Assembly (NCBI GenBank): GCA_022354845.1
Contig: CP031970.1
Span: 992,001 to 1,056,000 of the forward strand
Direction of reading: 5' to 3'
Length of the DNA stretch: 64,000 nucleotides
Source of the DNA: Streptococcus suis
GTDB taxonomy: Bacteria; Bacillota; Bacilli; Lactobacillales; Streptococcaceae
The notes under the pieces were generated by a model that saw only the letters and a list, made by a program, of their open reading frames with translations, made no database searches and was not told the DNA's origin. Positions 24,742 to 33,273 of the stretch are shown here, in pieces. The position numbers and the translations under genes are program-made. The stretch's first letter is position 1. Every line of letters starts with the position of its first letter.

Positions 24742-25683
24742 TTACTGTACTTTAGTGATGCTTACAGTTGTCCCAACTTCCAGTTGACTTTCCACGGAAA
24801 TAGCTAGTTCCAACTGATTCAAGATCCGCTTGGTCAGATACAGCCCAAATCCTGTCGCTTTTTGGTGTTCACGGCCATTAAAACCTGTAAAACCTTCATC
24901 AAACAGGCGAGGAAGGTCTTCTGCCAGAATCCCAATTCCCGTATCGGAAATGGAAATTCCCTTATTCAGTTCAATGGCCACCTTACCACCAGTCTTATTG
25001 TACTTGAGGGCATTGTCAATTATCTGTGACATGGCAAAACTAAGCCATTTCTTATCGGTCTTCAGTAGCCAATTTCCATCGATGGTCACTGAAATGTCTT
25101 TTTGCAAGAACTGATTGCGGTATTTTTTGACCAAATCGACCACTACTTCTCTTACTTCCACCTGCTCAAATCGAAAATCGCTGGCATGGTTAGTCAGTTT
25201 GAGGTAATTGAGGAGATTTGCCATATAATTGTCCAAGCGTAAGAGCTGATGATCGACATCCTGCTGGTTGAGATTGTCAGTCTGGCTCATCAAAGACATG
25301 GCAGCCAGAGGCACTTTCATCTGGTGGGACCACATTTTGACCACGGCTTGCAGATCCTCCTCTCGTGACTTATAGACTAAAAGCTGCTCCCGTGTCGCCT
25401 CCTTTTCCGCTTCAATTAAGTTGAGATAGGCAAGGTCCACAGGCTTATTTAGCAAGGGCAAAGCTTCTTCAAGGATATAGTCTTCCAAGGCCCTCATGCG
25501 GTTGCGAAACTTCCAGAACAGGCCAACTGTCAGTAGGATGATAAGGGTTAGGGACAATAATAGAGCGTTTTGCAGGAATTCGGTGGGCAGTTGATAGAGA
25601 AAGAAGAGCAAGATAAAACTAGTAGCCAGAACAATGTAGGAGAAGTAAAAACTCCGGTATTCACGGATAAATTTTGCTATCAT
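24742..25683 (-). CDS. BceS-like intramembrane-sensing histidine kinase
   Basis: 313 residues. Two N-terminal membrane helices (about 15-31 and 36-58) separated by only a few residues, so there is no real extracellular sensor; this is the intramembrane-sensing design that reads the activity of a BceAB-type transporter. Phospho-acceptor His120 in WSHQMKVPLAA, N box NALKYN, G1 box DTGIG, G2 box GFGLYL. Its ATG overlaps the TGA of the response regulator (ATGA), so they are translationally coupled. A terminator-like hairpin lies at the 3' end (24726-24757). Confidence 0.9.
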   Translation of the reverse strand: MIAKFIREYRSFYFSYIVLATSFILLFFLYQLPTEFLQNALLLSLTLIILLTVGLFWKFRNRMRALEDYILEEALPLLNKPVDLAYLNLIEAEKEATREQLLVYKSREEDLQAVVKMWSHQMKVPLAAMSLMSQTDNLNQQDVDHQLLRLDNYMANLLNYLKLTNHASDFRFEQVEVREVVVDLVKKYRNQFLQKDISVTIDGNWLLKTDKKWLSFAMSQIIDNALKYNKTGGKVAIELNKGISISDTGIGILAEDLPRLFDEGFTGFNGREHQKATGFGLYLTKRILNQLELAISVESQLEVGTTVSITKVQ

Positions 25684-26345
25684 TTGACCAAGTACCCCAC
25701 GCCACGAACGGTATGAATACGTTCAAAACCGACCTCGCTCACCTTCTTACGCAGTCTGGTCATGTTTACATTGAGCGTATTCTGGTCGATAAATTCTTCA
25801 TTTTCCCAGAGTTTTTCCAAGAGTTCTTCCTTACTGACAATCTGCCCTTGTCTTTTTAGCAAGGCAGTCAAAATCTTGGTTTCTGTAGGAGACAATTGAA
25901 CCTGTTCCAATTCGCTTGAGAATCTTCCGTCCAAACTAAGCTGGAATTGGTCGATAGACAAGTCAGTTGATTTGCTGAATTGATTGACCCGACGCAGGAA
26001 GGCACCAATTTTGGCATCCAAAATTCCCAGTGAAAAAGGCTTGGAAACAAAATCATCGCCACCCATATTCATAGCCATGACCGCATTCATCTCATCATCG
26101 CTCGAGGAGATAAAGATAATGGGCATGGTCATGGTTTTACGCATTTCTGTCGTCCAGTAAAATCCGTTGTAATAAGGTAGGTTAATGTCCATCAGTACCA
26201 AGTCTGGTTTGATTTCCGCCACTTCCTGACTGACAGCTCGGAAATTCTGCACACTTTCAACTAGATAAGATTTTCCCAAATGCTGCTTCAAGAGTAGGAC
26301 AATCATCTCATCGTCTTCAACAATATAAATCTTCTCTTTTTTCAT
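25680..26345 (-). CDS. BceR-like OmpR-family response regulator
   Basis: 221 residues from the second of two adjacent ATGs (26345; 26348 also possible). Longer frames run into the relE terminator and are rejected. Receiver domain (about 1-118) with the acidic pocket VEDD and phospho-acceptor about Asp53 (LVLMDINLP), Lys in SKPFS; winged-helix DNA-binding domain (about 130-221: LSPTETKILTALL, then HTVRGVGYLVK). It should activate the bceAB-type operon through the TTACA-N4-TGTAA site at 30319-30334. Confidence 0.9.
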   Translation of the reverse strand: MKKEKIYIVEDDEMIVLLLKQHLGKSYLVESVQNFRAVSQEVAEIKPDLVLMDINLPYYNGFYWTTEMRKTMTMPIIFISSSDDEMNAVMAMNMGGDDFVSKPFSLGILDAKIGAFLRRVNQFSKSTDLSIDQFQLSLDGRFSSELEQVQLSPTETKILTALLKRQGQIVSKEELLEKLWENEEFIDQNTLNVNMTRLRKKVSEVGFERIHTVRGVGYLVK

Positions 26346-26359
26346 CATCTTCATTCTGT

Positions 26360-26385
26360 AAAAGCCAGGACACAAGTCTTGGCTT
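26360..26385 (-). terminator. Hairpin between relE and the response regulator
   Basis: On the minus strand AGCCAAGAC-TTGT-GTCCTGGCT followed by TTTT (stem 26363-26371 with 26376-26384, one mismatch). It starts two bases after the relE stop. It would end relBE transcription and reduce readthrough into the two-component genes. Confidence 0.7.
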
Positions 26386-26643
26386 CTACATACTTCCATT
26401 TCTCATTTTTATGCTTGTCATAATCACTTTGTCATCTTCAATACTGACGATAACCCTGTAATTGCCGATACGGTAGCGCCATTGGCCAGAACGATTGGCA
26501 GTTAAGGCTATTCCGTATTGTCTAGGGTTGTCGCACCCGTCGATATGCTTATAAAGATACCGCAAAATCAAACTTGCAGCCGTTTTATCCATTTTTCGAA
26601 TTTGCTTTTGAACCCTAGCAGACAAAATAACCTTATAACTCAA
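26386..26643 (-). CDS. relE: RelE/ParE-family toxin
   Basis: 85 residues: SYKVILSARVQKQIRKMDK, then a basic RYLYKHIDG and LTANRSGQWRYRIGNYRVIV, which is the RelE beta-sheet core with its conserved RxGxxR/Y residues. RelE toxins cut mRNA on the ribosome. The start overlaps the end of the antitoxin gene by 11 bases. The usual C-terminal GHRxxVY is absent: the protein ends MTSIKMRNGSM. In another frame the DNA reads HKNEKWKYVEAK, so a recent frameshift may have altered the tail. Activity is therefore uncertain. Confidence 0.85.
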   Translation of the reverse strand: MSYKVILSARVQKQIRKMDKTAASLILRYLYKHIDGCDNPRQYGIALTANRSGQWRYRIGNYRVIVSIEDDKVIMTSIKMRNGSM

Positions 26644-26872
26644 TGCCCAACTCCTCAGCCATTTGTTCTAGTGTTATCGGCTCAATTCCATTCGCCAAGT
26701 CAGCTTGGTATTCTGCCCAAGCAATATCTGCCACGCGGGCATCGTATTCATCTTCGAGAGCTGCAAGGGTTTTAGTCCGGATGAGTTCTGACAAGCTGAC
26801 ACCTTCAAACTTTGCCATAGCCTGCATAAATAGCTTGTCTTGCTCAGAAACTTTTAATGTAATAGCTGCCAT
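26633..26872 (-). CDS. relB: RelB-type ribbon-helix-helix antitoxin
   Basis: 79 residues. N-terminal ribbon-helix-helix (about 1-40: AITLKVSEQDKLFMQAMAK, then GVSLSELIRTKTLAAL), acidic C-terminus (about 45-79) that would wrap around RelE. Antitoxin first and a short overlap with the toxin is the standard operon layout. RBS GAGGTGAG precedes the ATG. It is expected to bind its own promoter. Confidence 0.88.
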   Translation of the reverse strand: MAAITLKVSEQDKLFMQAMAKFEGVSLSELIRTKTLAALEDEYDARVADIAWAEYQADLANGIEPITLEQMAEELGIEL

Positions 26873-26907
26873 TTTCTCACCTCTTCTAGCATTCCTTTGG
26901 TATTACC

Positions 26908-26936
26908 ATTGTAACACCACTTCCCTAAAAAAGCAA
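26908..26936 (-). promoter_or_regulatory. relBE promoter
   Basis: On the minus strand TTGCTT (26931-26936), 17-base spacer, TACAAT (26908-26913), about 36 bases before relB. The -35 falls in the T-rich tail of the bceB terminator. Confidence 0.6.
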
Positions 26937-26958
26937 GAAATCTCGCATAAGCGAGACT
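26934..26958 (-). terminator. Terminator of the bceAB-type operon
   Basis: On the minus strand TCTCGC-TTAT-GCGAGA followed by TTTCTTGCTTTTTT. It starts just after the permease stop codon (26963 side) and separates the transporter operon from relBE. Confidence 0.7.
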
Positions 26959-26962
26959 TCTG

Positions 26963-28933
26963 CTATCGTTCAATAATACGATAATAGGTTCGGCTGGTCC
27001 ACTTGTAAATGATAAAGTAGAACAAGGCAACTGCAAGCAATGTAATACCACTAACCGTGTAAATCATGCTTGAAGAAACCACACCAAACACCATCAACAT
27101 TTGCTTGAGCATGACAAGGGCGACGAAAAAGTGCAAGGTTGCCATAGCCAATGGCATAAAGAAGACCAAAAGCGTTTGGGAGTTAATCGTTTTCTTGACA
27201 GCCTTCTGGCTCATCCCCACTTCTTGAAGTATCTTATAGGATTTCTTGTCCTCATGCCCTTCCGAATACTGCTTGTAGTAGATAATCAAGGCAACACCCA
27301 GCAAGAAACTAATGCCCAACAAGAAACCTGTGAAGAGGAAGCCACCTGTGAAGCCCATGATCATATTATTAAAGTCTGTTTTTTGCATGACGTATCCAAT
27401 AAATTCTCCATTAGCATCGCTGATATTATAGGCATCGCCTGCCTGCTCACCAAGAGTGGCCACTTCCTCATTGGTCATATCAGTAAAGACACGGTAGTCC
27501 AGACTAACCTGATAACCTTGCGGATTATTTGCTTCATAGTAACTACGAACAGTTTCCAGAACACTATCATCGCTAACCACTATGACAGCTGCATTGAGCG
27601 TATTTGTGATGTCTGGGAAAATTACTTTATCAAGATTGGCTACATTCTCAAAGGTTTGCACGCCCAGAACAAGCTTCTTCAACGATGGTTTCTCGCTCGG
27701 ACGTATAAAGGCGACTTGATTAGCAGCAAGCTCTGGAAGGTCATTGCCTAATTTCCTGAAATCATCTTGCGTGATAAAGTAAGTAAAGGCAATTTTAGAA
27801 AAATCTGGATTGGAAATGGTTACCGGGCTAATGACAATCTCTTCGCCGCCATCATAGACCAAACCAGCTTGGTAGGTCAGGTAGGATAGGCTGTCATGGG
27901 CTTTTTCTGGAAAATGGCTGAGCACCGATTGCTGATAGACAGTTTCACCTTGGCTTCTATCCGAAACAGGATAGGTAATGGATGTTTCCTTTGGATAAAG
28001 TCTACTTGTCATACTGGACATACCTGTATAGAGTGATGTCGTTGTCGCAATGGTCACAAAGGCCATGACCGAAAGTAGTGTGATATTGGCCAAACCCGTT
28101 GCGTGTTGCTTCATCCGGAAAATCATCTGCGATGTGGTAATGAAATGCTCTGGCGTATAGAAATACCGCTTGTTTTTCCGATGGGCCTTCAAATACCAAG
28201 TCATAAAGCTGAAGTAAAACAGATAGGTACCCGCAATGACAAAAAGCACAGCAATGAAGAAACGATAGATGACAGCTAACCCTGCTGCTTTCGATGAAAG
28301 TGACAGGTAGTAGCCAACACCTAAGCTAAGGACACCGAGGGCAGCCAGAAGGACATTGCCTTTTGGCTCCTTCTCCCCCTTTTCACTAGCTCGGAATAAA
28401 ATCAGCGGACTCGTCTTACCAATAGTCCGAATGGCCAGTAATTCCAAGATGAAGAAGATAACTGCAAAGAGAAAGGCGGTCATGGCAAATGCCAGAGGTG
28501 AAATACTAAAGTGTAAGTCACTATAATTGGTCAGATTCACAAAAATTAAGTAGAGAACATTGGCAAATACACCAGCTAATGCAGAACCCAGCACAATGAC
28601 CAAGACGAAGATGAAAAACAATTCAATACTAGCAACCAAGGCCACCTTCTTCTTGTTCATCCCCAGCACATTGTAAAGACCGAACTCCCTAGTCCGTTGT
28701 TGCATGAGGAAATTAAAGCTATATATTTCCATAATCAGCGAGAAAATGGTCAATACAACGACACCTAGCCCGATAGACACGGCACCTGTTCCCATGGATT
28801 TCATAACTGGACTCAGCATGAGCAGGAACATGGAACAAATCAAGGTAAAGAGGACCAGACTGGCTAAAATAAAAGGAGCAAACACACCCATGGATTTTCG
28901 GATATTTTGCCCAGCAAGTTTGAGGTAAAACAT
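26963..28933 (-). CDS. BceB-like ABC transporter permease
   Basis: 656 residues with about ten membrane segments and one large extracellular domain (about residues 310-500) between segments, the FtsX/BceB architecture. These permeases, with their ATPase, remove peptide antibiotics such as bacitracin or lantibiotics from lipid targets and signal to the partner kinase. The N-terminus MFYLKLAGQNIRKS and the QQRTREFGLYNVLGMNKKKV cytoplasmic loop are typical. It starts directly after the ATPase stop codon. A terminator follows. Confidence 0.9.
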   Translation of the reverse strand: MFYLKLAGQNIRKSMGVFAPFILASLVLFTLICSMFLLMLSPVMKSMGTGAVSIGLGVVVLTIFSLIMEIYSFNFLMQQRTREFGLYNVLGMNKKKVALVASIELFFIFVLVIVLGSALAGVFANVLYLIFVNLTNYSDLHFSISPLAFAMTAFLFAVIFFILELLAIRTIGKTSPLILFRASEKGEKEPKGNVLLAALGVLSLGVGYYLSLSSKAAGLAVIYRFFIAVLFVIAGTYLFYFSFMTWYLKAHRKNKRYFYTPEHFITTSQMIFRMKQHATGLANITLLSVMAFVTIATTTSLYTGMSSMTSRLYPKETSITYPVSDRSQGETVYQQSVLSHFPEKAHDSLSYLTYQAGLVYDGGEEIVISPVTISNPDFSKIAFTYFITQDDFRKLGNDLPELAANQVAFIRPSEKPSLKKLVLGVQTFENVANLDKVIFPDITNTLNAAVIVVSDDSVLETVRSYYEANNPQGYQVSLDYRVFTDMTNEEVATLGEQAGDAYNISDANGEFIGYVMQKTDFNNMIMGFTGGFLFTGFLLGISFLLGVALIIYYKQYSEGHEDKKSYKILQEVGMSQKAVKKTINSQTLLVFFMPLAMATLHFFVALVMLKQMLMVFGVVSSSMIYTVSGITLLAVALFYFIIYKWTSRTYYRIIER

Positions 28934-29686
28934 TTACTCACCCCCTAAAAGTGCAGACATATTGAGCGAAATTTCCTTGGCAAAATCCTGATTGCTCTTG
29001 CCTGCCTTGTACAATTGGTGGAAAATCCGACCATCCTTGATGAAGAGGACGCGTTTGGCATGGCTGGCTGCGTTGGCTGAGTGAGTTACCATGAGAATGG
29101 TTTGTCCATCTAGGTTGATGTCTTCAAACAAATTCAGCAAGTCTTCCGAATTGCGATAATCTAGGGCAGCCGTCGGCTCATCCGCTAGGACAATCTGGGG
29201 CTGGGTAATCAAACTACGGGCAATGGCCACGCGCTGCTTTTGTCCACCAGATAGTTCAAAGGGACGTTTCTTCAACAAGTCCTGAATCCGCAGTTTTGGT
29301 GCCAATACTTTCAACCGTTTCGCCATTTCCTCATAGCTCTCACGCGCCAATACCAGAGGTAAAAAGATATTATCTTGGGTAGACAGGGTATCCAAGAGGT
29401 TAAAATCTTGGAAGACAAAGCCCAGGTTACGCAAACGAAAATCGGCTAGCTTGCTTTCCTTTATTTTGGTAATATCTTGATTATTGAGGATAACAGATCC
29501 CCTCGTCGGCTTGTCCAGGGTTGCTAGAATGTTAAGCAAAGTCGTCTTACCAGAACCACTTTCCCCCATGATAGCTATGAATTCGCCCTCTTCTACCTTA
29601 AAATCCACATCTTGCAAAGCACGAGTTTCCTCTTTTGAAAAGCGCGTGCGGTAAACTTTTTCTAAATGATTGATTTCTAATATCAT
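28934..29686 (-). CDS. BceA-like ABC transporter ATPase
   Basis: 250 residues. Walker [10 protein letters not shown] (about 40-48), Q-loop VFQDFNLL, signature LSGGQKQR (about 145-152), Walker [13 protein letters not shown]-loop VTHS. MacB/LolD-like subfamily that pairs with FtsX-type permeases. Its stop codon abuts the permease ATG; the lipoprotein gene ends 8 bases upstream. Specificity for bacitracin, nisin-like or other peptides cannot be read from the ATPase. Confidence 0.93.
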   Translation of the reverse strand: MILEINHLEKVYRTRFSKEETRALQDVDFKVEEGEFIAIMGESGSGKTTLLNILATLDKPTRGSVILNNQDITKIKESKLADFRLRNLGFVFQDFNLLDTLSTQDNIFLPLVLARESYEEMAKRLKVLAPKLRIQDLLKKRPFELSGGQKQRVAIARSLITQPQIVLADEPTAALDYRNSEDLLNLFEDINLDGQTILMVTHSANAASHAKRVLFIKDGRIFHQLYKAGKSNQDFAKEISLNMSALLGGE

Positions 29687-29694
29687 ACAAACTC

Positions 29695-30084
29695 CTAATT
29701 GTTTACTTTGGAAAAATCAACTGTATCAAGTAATGCTTGATAGTCGATTCGGTCTGACTCAGCAATATTTTCTTCTGAATCTACCTTGTAATAACTATCT
29801 TGGACACCGATGGCCCATTCCTTGCTAGTAGTTACATATAGATTGTTCAAGGAGACTGTCTTTTTCACTGCACCTTCTTCTTTGACAACGGGCCATTCCA
29901 TAAACTTAACTTCTGTTCCTTGAATACTATCTTCGGCAACTTCCTGTTTGCTAACGGCATAGTCTTTTTCTTTGTAATGGAAAGTCTGATAGCCCTCATT
30001 AAAGCTAAGGCCTGCTGAAGAGGAAGAACAAGCAGTTAGCATTATACTGCCCAAAGCCAGCAAACCAAATACTTTCTTTTTCAT
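29695..30084 (-). CDS. Small lipoprotein in the Bce-type operon
   Basis: 129 residues with a lipoprotein signal peptide (MKKKVFGLLALGSIMLTACS; lipobox LTAC, Cys19). The mature part (GLSFNEGYQTFHYKEKDYAVS, then later TVSLNNLYVTTSKEWAIG) faintly resembles one repeat of NisI/SpaI lantibiotic immunity lipoproteins (inference from pattern and context only). Located on the outer membrane face beside the transporter, it could bind the peptide. RBS AGGGAGGAAACT. Confidence 0.75.
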   Translation of the reverse strand: MKKKVFGLLALGSIMLTACSSSSAGLSFNEGYQTFHYKEKDYAVSKQEVAEDSIQGTEVKFMEWPVVKEEGAVKKTVSLNNLYVTTSKEWAIGVQDSYYKVDSEENIAESDRIDYQALLDTVDFSKVNN

Positions 30085-30096
30085 AGTTTCCTCCCT

Positions 30097-30237
30097 CTAG
30101 TATGCCATAAATCGTATCGTTTGCAAATCAAGTGCTAGCCCCTCTAAAAATTCTGCCAGTTCCAGGAGTTCAGCCTTTTCTACTTCTGAGAATACCTCTT
30201 CTTCTATTCTCTTTGCTTGTAAAAATTTGAATGACAT
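30097..30237 (-). CDS. 46-aa small protein, first gene of the Bce-type operon
   Basis: ATG at 30237 with a good ribosome site (GAAGGAAATCAT), 46 codons, TAG at 30097-30099. The sequence is MSFKFLQAKRIEEEVFSEVE, then KAELLELAEFLEGLALDLQT, then IRFMAY: strongly acidic and amphipathic, predicted helical, no signal peptide. It starts about 33 bases after the -10 box and lies 12 bases before the lipoprotein gene, so it is the first translated ORF of the mRNA. No family recognised. It could be a small regulator or a leader. Confidence 0.6.
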   Translation of the reverse strand: MSFKFLQAKRIEEEVFSEVEKAELLELAEFLEGLALDLQTIRFMAY

Positions 30238-30269
30238 ATGATTTCCTTCTTTCTATTTCTTATGAGTCT

Positions 30270-30334
30270 ATTATAGAAAATATTCCGCTTGCGCTCACTT
30301 ACAGTTTTGATTTAAAAACTTACAGCTTTGTAAG
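30270..30334 (-). promoter_or_regulatory. Bce-type operon promoter with BceR-like operator
   Basis: On the minus strand the perfect palindrome CTTACA-AAGC-TGTAAG (30319-30334) matches the TNACA-N4-TGTAA box of BceR regulators. A second TGTAAG half-site follows closely (about 30299-30304). TATAAT at 30270-30275 has no good -35 at 17 bases (GTGAGC), typical of an activator-dependent promoter. Confidence 0.8.
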
Positions 30335-30342
30335 GAAAGAAA

Positions 30343-30366
30343 AAAGACACCATTTCTGGCATCTTT
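30343..30366 (-). terminator. Terminator after the ATP-grasp gene
   Basis: On the minus strand AAAGATGCC-AGAAAT-GGTGTCTTTTTT, a 9-bp stem using two G-U pairs, then Ts. Confidence 0.55.
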
Positions 30367-30375
30367 CAATCTAGT

Positions 30376-31542
30376 CTATTTTGTTTCCCCAATAAAGGCA
30401 ATCATTTCATCTAATTCATCCTTGCTTTTGGTTACAAGTAGATAGGCATCATTTCCCTGCAATTCTGCGAAGGCATCAGGCATACGTTTTACTGTTTTTA
30501 GCTTATCCGCATAATGATCACGAATGGCATCTGAGGAGTGGACATAATCTGTTGCATCACGACGGGTTGCTACCAAACAGTATTGCGGTTCAAAACGCCG
30601 TTCCTCAACTGAACCTCCAGAAACAACATTGGCATAATCACGGAAAAGATCAATTGAATGGGCATAGTTATAAGATTCTACTGTAAAGCCACCGGCCATA
30701 CGGTTATTGTACTCAATAGCAATATAATCTTTACCATCCTTGAAAAATTCAATATGGAAGAAACGCTCTTTCATGCCAAATGCTTTGATAACGGCACGTC
30801 CGTAGGATACCAATTTTGGGTCAAGCTCTTTTTCAATGTAATAGGCATTATCTTTTTTACTTTGTACCAATTCAAAAGGGGTATGTACATAAGTTAATCC
30901 TGTTTCAAATACAACATTTCCCTTGTTGTCAATCAAGCCATCATAAGTTGTAATGATACTTGAATTGACAAATTTCTCAAAGAAATAAGCTGTACGACCA
31001 TCCCAGGCTGTTTTAAAGTCTTCCAAATCGGCTTTCTTTGTCAGCTTAAAGGTTCCTGATGCTCCCACCCCATTGTCAGGTTTAGCAATCAGTGGGAAAC
31101 CAATCTTTTTCACAGCTTTTTCAATATCTTTTTCAGTTTTTACAACCATACCTGGAACTACAGGAACACCTGCTTTTGTAAAGTATTTCTTCATTTCAGA
31201 CTTAAACTTCGTCTTTTTAAGATTGCTTGGCTTAGCCCCAAAGATATTGAATTGTTCACGAAGAGCTGCATCTGTCTCTAACCAATGCTCATTATGAGAT
31301 TCTACCCGATCCATTGGACCATGTTTATAAATTAAGAAAGCCGCTGCACGCTTGACTTCATCAAGATTTTCAAGGTTTTCAACACGGAAATATTCTGTTA
31401 AGGCATTACGAAGTTCTTCAGAGAGCTGATCATAAGGCTCTTGTCCAATACCAAGAACAGTAACGCCTTCTTTTTTTGCCAATTCAATAGTAAATGGCTG
31501 GAAATTTTCAGGATAAAAAGGGGAAATGACGAGATAATTCAT
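30376..31542 (-). CDS. ATP-grasp domain protein of unknown substrate
   Basis: 388 residues. The N-terminal third (about 1-110) is a preATP-grasp-like domain; the ATP-grasp fold follows (about 115-300), with KPDNGVGASGTFKL (ATP-binding loop, about 155-168), and HIEFFKDGKDYIAIEYNNRMAGG (metal-binding Glu/Asn at the end of the fold). It is closest in style to carbamoyl-phosphate-synthase-like or amino-acid ligases that join a carboxylate to an amine using ATP. It is the last gene of an operon with two esterase-like proteins (17-base gap). The substrate is unknown. Confidence 0.82.
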   Translation of the reverse strand: MNYLVISPFYPENFQPFTIELAKKEGVTVLGIGQEPYDQLSEELRNALTEYFRVENLENLDEVKRAAAFLIYKHGPMDRVESHNEHWLETDAALREQFNIFGAKPSNLKKTKFKSEMKKYFTKAGVPVVPGMVVKTEKDIEKAVKKIGFPLIAKPDNGVGASGTFKLTKKADLEDFKTAWDGRTAYFFEKFVNSSIITTYDGLIDNKGNVVFETGLTYVHTPFELVQSKKDNAYYIEKELDPKLVSYGRAVIKAFGMKERFFHIEFFKDGKDYIAIEYNNRMAGGFTVESYNYAHSIDLFRDYANVVSGGSVEERRFEPQYCLVATRRDATDYVHSSDAIRDHYADKLKTVKRMPDAFAELQGNDAYLLVTKSKDELDEMIAFIGETK

Positions 31543-31559
31543 AAAAGGTCCTTTCTAGC

Positions 31560-32306
31560 TTATAATCCAATCGAATGAAGGAAAAATGGCATCTGTTTTC
31601 TCCACCATACCCAGTCATGGGTTACATCTGTACCCCATGTATCAAACCAAGCAGGAATATTTTTTTCTTCAAATGCGCGTTTTAGGTTGTAGAATGAGTC
31701 CAGACCATCTTGTTCCCAATCACCTAGACCGGTACATACAATAATATCCGCTTGGCGGTATTTATCAATAAACCAGCCATCATGTTGATTCCAAATATAG
31801 TCTGCTGGAGAGTTTTGATAAACAACTTCATCATTTCCATAATCTTGATGATGATTGAAATATCGTGCATCGTAAATCCCAGAAAGTGCAATGACTTTTG
31901 TAAAAACATCTGGATGTTGTAAGAAGAAATTGAGTGCATGATAAGCTCCCATTGAGCAACCAGCTGCCATCATACCATCAAACCAGCCAGTTTTATGTTT
32001 AATAAATGGAATCGCTTCTTCAATCACATAGCGTTCATAGGCACGGTGAGCTTCTGCTTTATCATGAATGGATTTCCAATCAGCCAACCAACTTTCATTA
32101 TCAAAGCTGGTAAGGGTGAAAAATTGTACATGACCTGCTTCGATAGACCCGCGGCAAGCCTCAATCATACCAAAATCAGCAAATTCATTGTAGGAACCAC
32201 CTGATGAAGCAAAAACGAGCACCGGAATACCTGCGTGACCATAACGATTCAAGTTCATTTCACGACCAAGGTTTCCTGACCAATGACTTAAAAATTCGAC
32301 ATGCAT
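31560..32306 (-). CDS. Alpha/beta hydrolase, esterase family (first paralogue by position: middle gene)
   Basis: 248 residues from the ATG at 32306 behind AAAGGAGGACG. Alpha/beta hydrolase of the putative esterase (esterase D-like) family: nucleophile elbow AAGCSMGAYHA (G-x-S-x-G variant with Cys before Ser, about Ser125), acid in YDARYF or LGDWEQD, and catalytic His in THDWVWWRKQMPFF near the C-terminus. No signal peptide, so cytoplasmic. Rich in Trp. Lies between a second esterase (31-base gap) and the ATP-grasp gene. Confidence 0.82.
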   Translation of the reverse strand: MHVEFLSHWSGNLGREMNLNRYGHAGIPVLVFASSGGSYNEFADFGMIEACRGSIEAGHVQFFTLTSFDNESWLADWKSIHDKAEAHRAYERYVIEEAIPFIKHKTGWFDGMMAAGCSMGAYHALNFFLQHPDVFTKVIALSGIYDARYFNHHQDYGNDEVVYQNSPADYIWNQHDGWFIDKYRQADIIVCTGLGDWEQDGLDSFYNLKRAFEEKNIPAWFDTWGTDVTHDWVWWRKQMPFFLHSIGL

Positions 32307-32337
32307 AATGACGTCCTCCTTTTTATATTTTTTTGAT

Positions 32338-33165
32338 TTATGACCAATGTTCACTTAAAAAACGTAGACAATCTGGTAAGTATAAGGCCCAAGCCTCCTC
32401 GTTGTGTACCGCACCTGAAATCACTTCTAACTCTAAATTGTGCAAATGAACTCCACCAGAGATCAACTGTCGATAATAGGTCAATGATGAATTGATATAA
32501 GCTTGCTTGATATTGCCTGCCATCAATGTTTTGTCAGTATCATCAGCTTCTTCAGTACCCACATAAATGTAAACTCGTTGACTTGGGTCTAGTTTTTTAC
32601 GCTCAATAAAACGATCAAATGCATCTTGATGAAGCCAGTTAGCAGATGAAAAGACGCCTAAACAGCCAATTTGATCTTGGTAGGCTAATCCCATAAACTG
32701 CGTGATGTTGCCACCCAATGACGAACCAATCATAGCCGTATGTGCCTTGTCGGATTTGGTCCGGTACTCTTTATCAATAAAGGGTTTTACCACATCCATG
32801 ACAAATTCGGCGTACAAGATCCCTTTCCCGCCAAATTGAACACCTGGGATGCTTGTTTCACTGTACTTCCAAGCTGCATACTCATGCATCCGTTCCATTC
32901 CATCATTATCAATTGCCACCACAATCATTTTACTAATATCTGGATTGCGCTTGATCGTTGGAATAACTTTCCAAGAATGACCTGAAAATGCTTCTTTGCT
33001 ATAGAGAACATTTTGTCCATCATGGAAATAGACAACAGGATAGGTCCTTTCCGTATCTTCAGCATATCCCTTAGGCAACAATACACGGACACGACGGTTC
33101 CTCCCTGTGAAGGGAACTTCTAATTCATGTGTTTTCATGTCCAAATAAAAGTAAGACTTATTCAT
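32338..33165 (-). CDS. Alpha/beta hydrolase, esterase D/enterochelin-esterase-like
   Basis: 275 residues from the ATG at 33165, preceded by GAAAGAG; an upstream ATG at 33180 lacks a ribosome site. Nucleophile elbow MIGSSLGGN (about Ser157), oxyanion region YFHDGQNVLY, and the catalytic His in SGAVHNEEAWA close to the end. This is the Fes/EstD (IroE-like) fold that cleaves small esters. It heads the operon esterase-esterase-ATP-grasp. No signal peptide. Possible roles include hydrolysis of a conjugate formed by the neighbouring ligase (inference). Confidence 0.82.
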   Translation of the reverse strand: MNKSYFYLDMKTHELEVPFTGRNRRVRVLLPKGYAEDTERTYPVVYFHDGQNVLYSKEAFSGHSWKVIPTIKRNPDISKMIVVAIDNDGMERMHEYAAWKYSETSIPGVQFGGKGILYAEFVMDVVKPFIDKEYRTKSDKAHTAMIGSSLGGNITQFMGLAYQDQIGCLGVFSSANWLHQDAFDRFIERKKLDPSQRVYIYVGTEEADDTDKTLMAGNIKQAYINSSLTYYRQLISGGVHLHNLELEVISGAVHNEEAWALYLPDCLRFLSEHWS

Positions 33166-33273
33166 AGTAATCTCTTTCATAGGTATTTTAAGTATTATAT
33201 CATAGTTTTTATGAAATATTCTGAAAATTTAGTTATTTTTTTGCAATTTTCGAATTTACCAAACATAAACCAG

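Noticed and set aside
27101..27751. 216-codon plus-strand ORF antisense to the BceB-like permease
   Set aside because: Odd composition and no promoter or ribosome site; explained by codon bias of the permease.
24742..29686. VncRS-type or other vancomycin-linked system
   Set aside because: Short two-helix kinase plus FtsX-type permease and the TTACA-N4-TGTAA box point to the Bce type.
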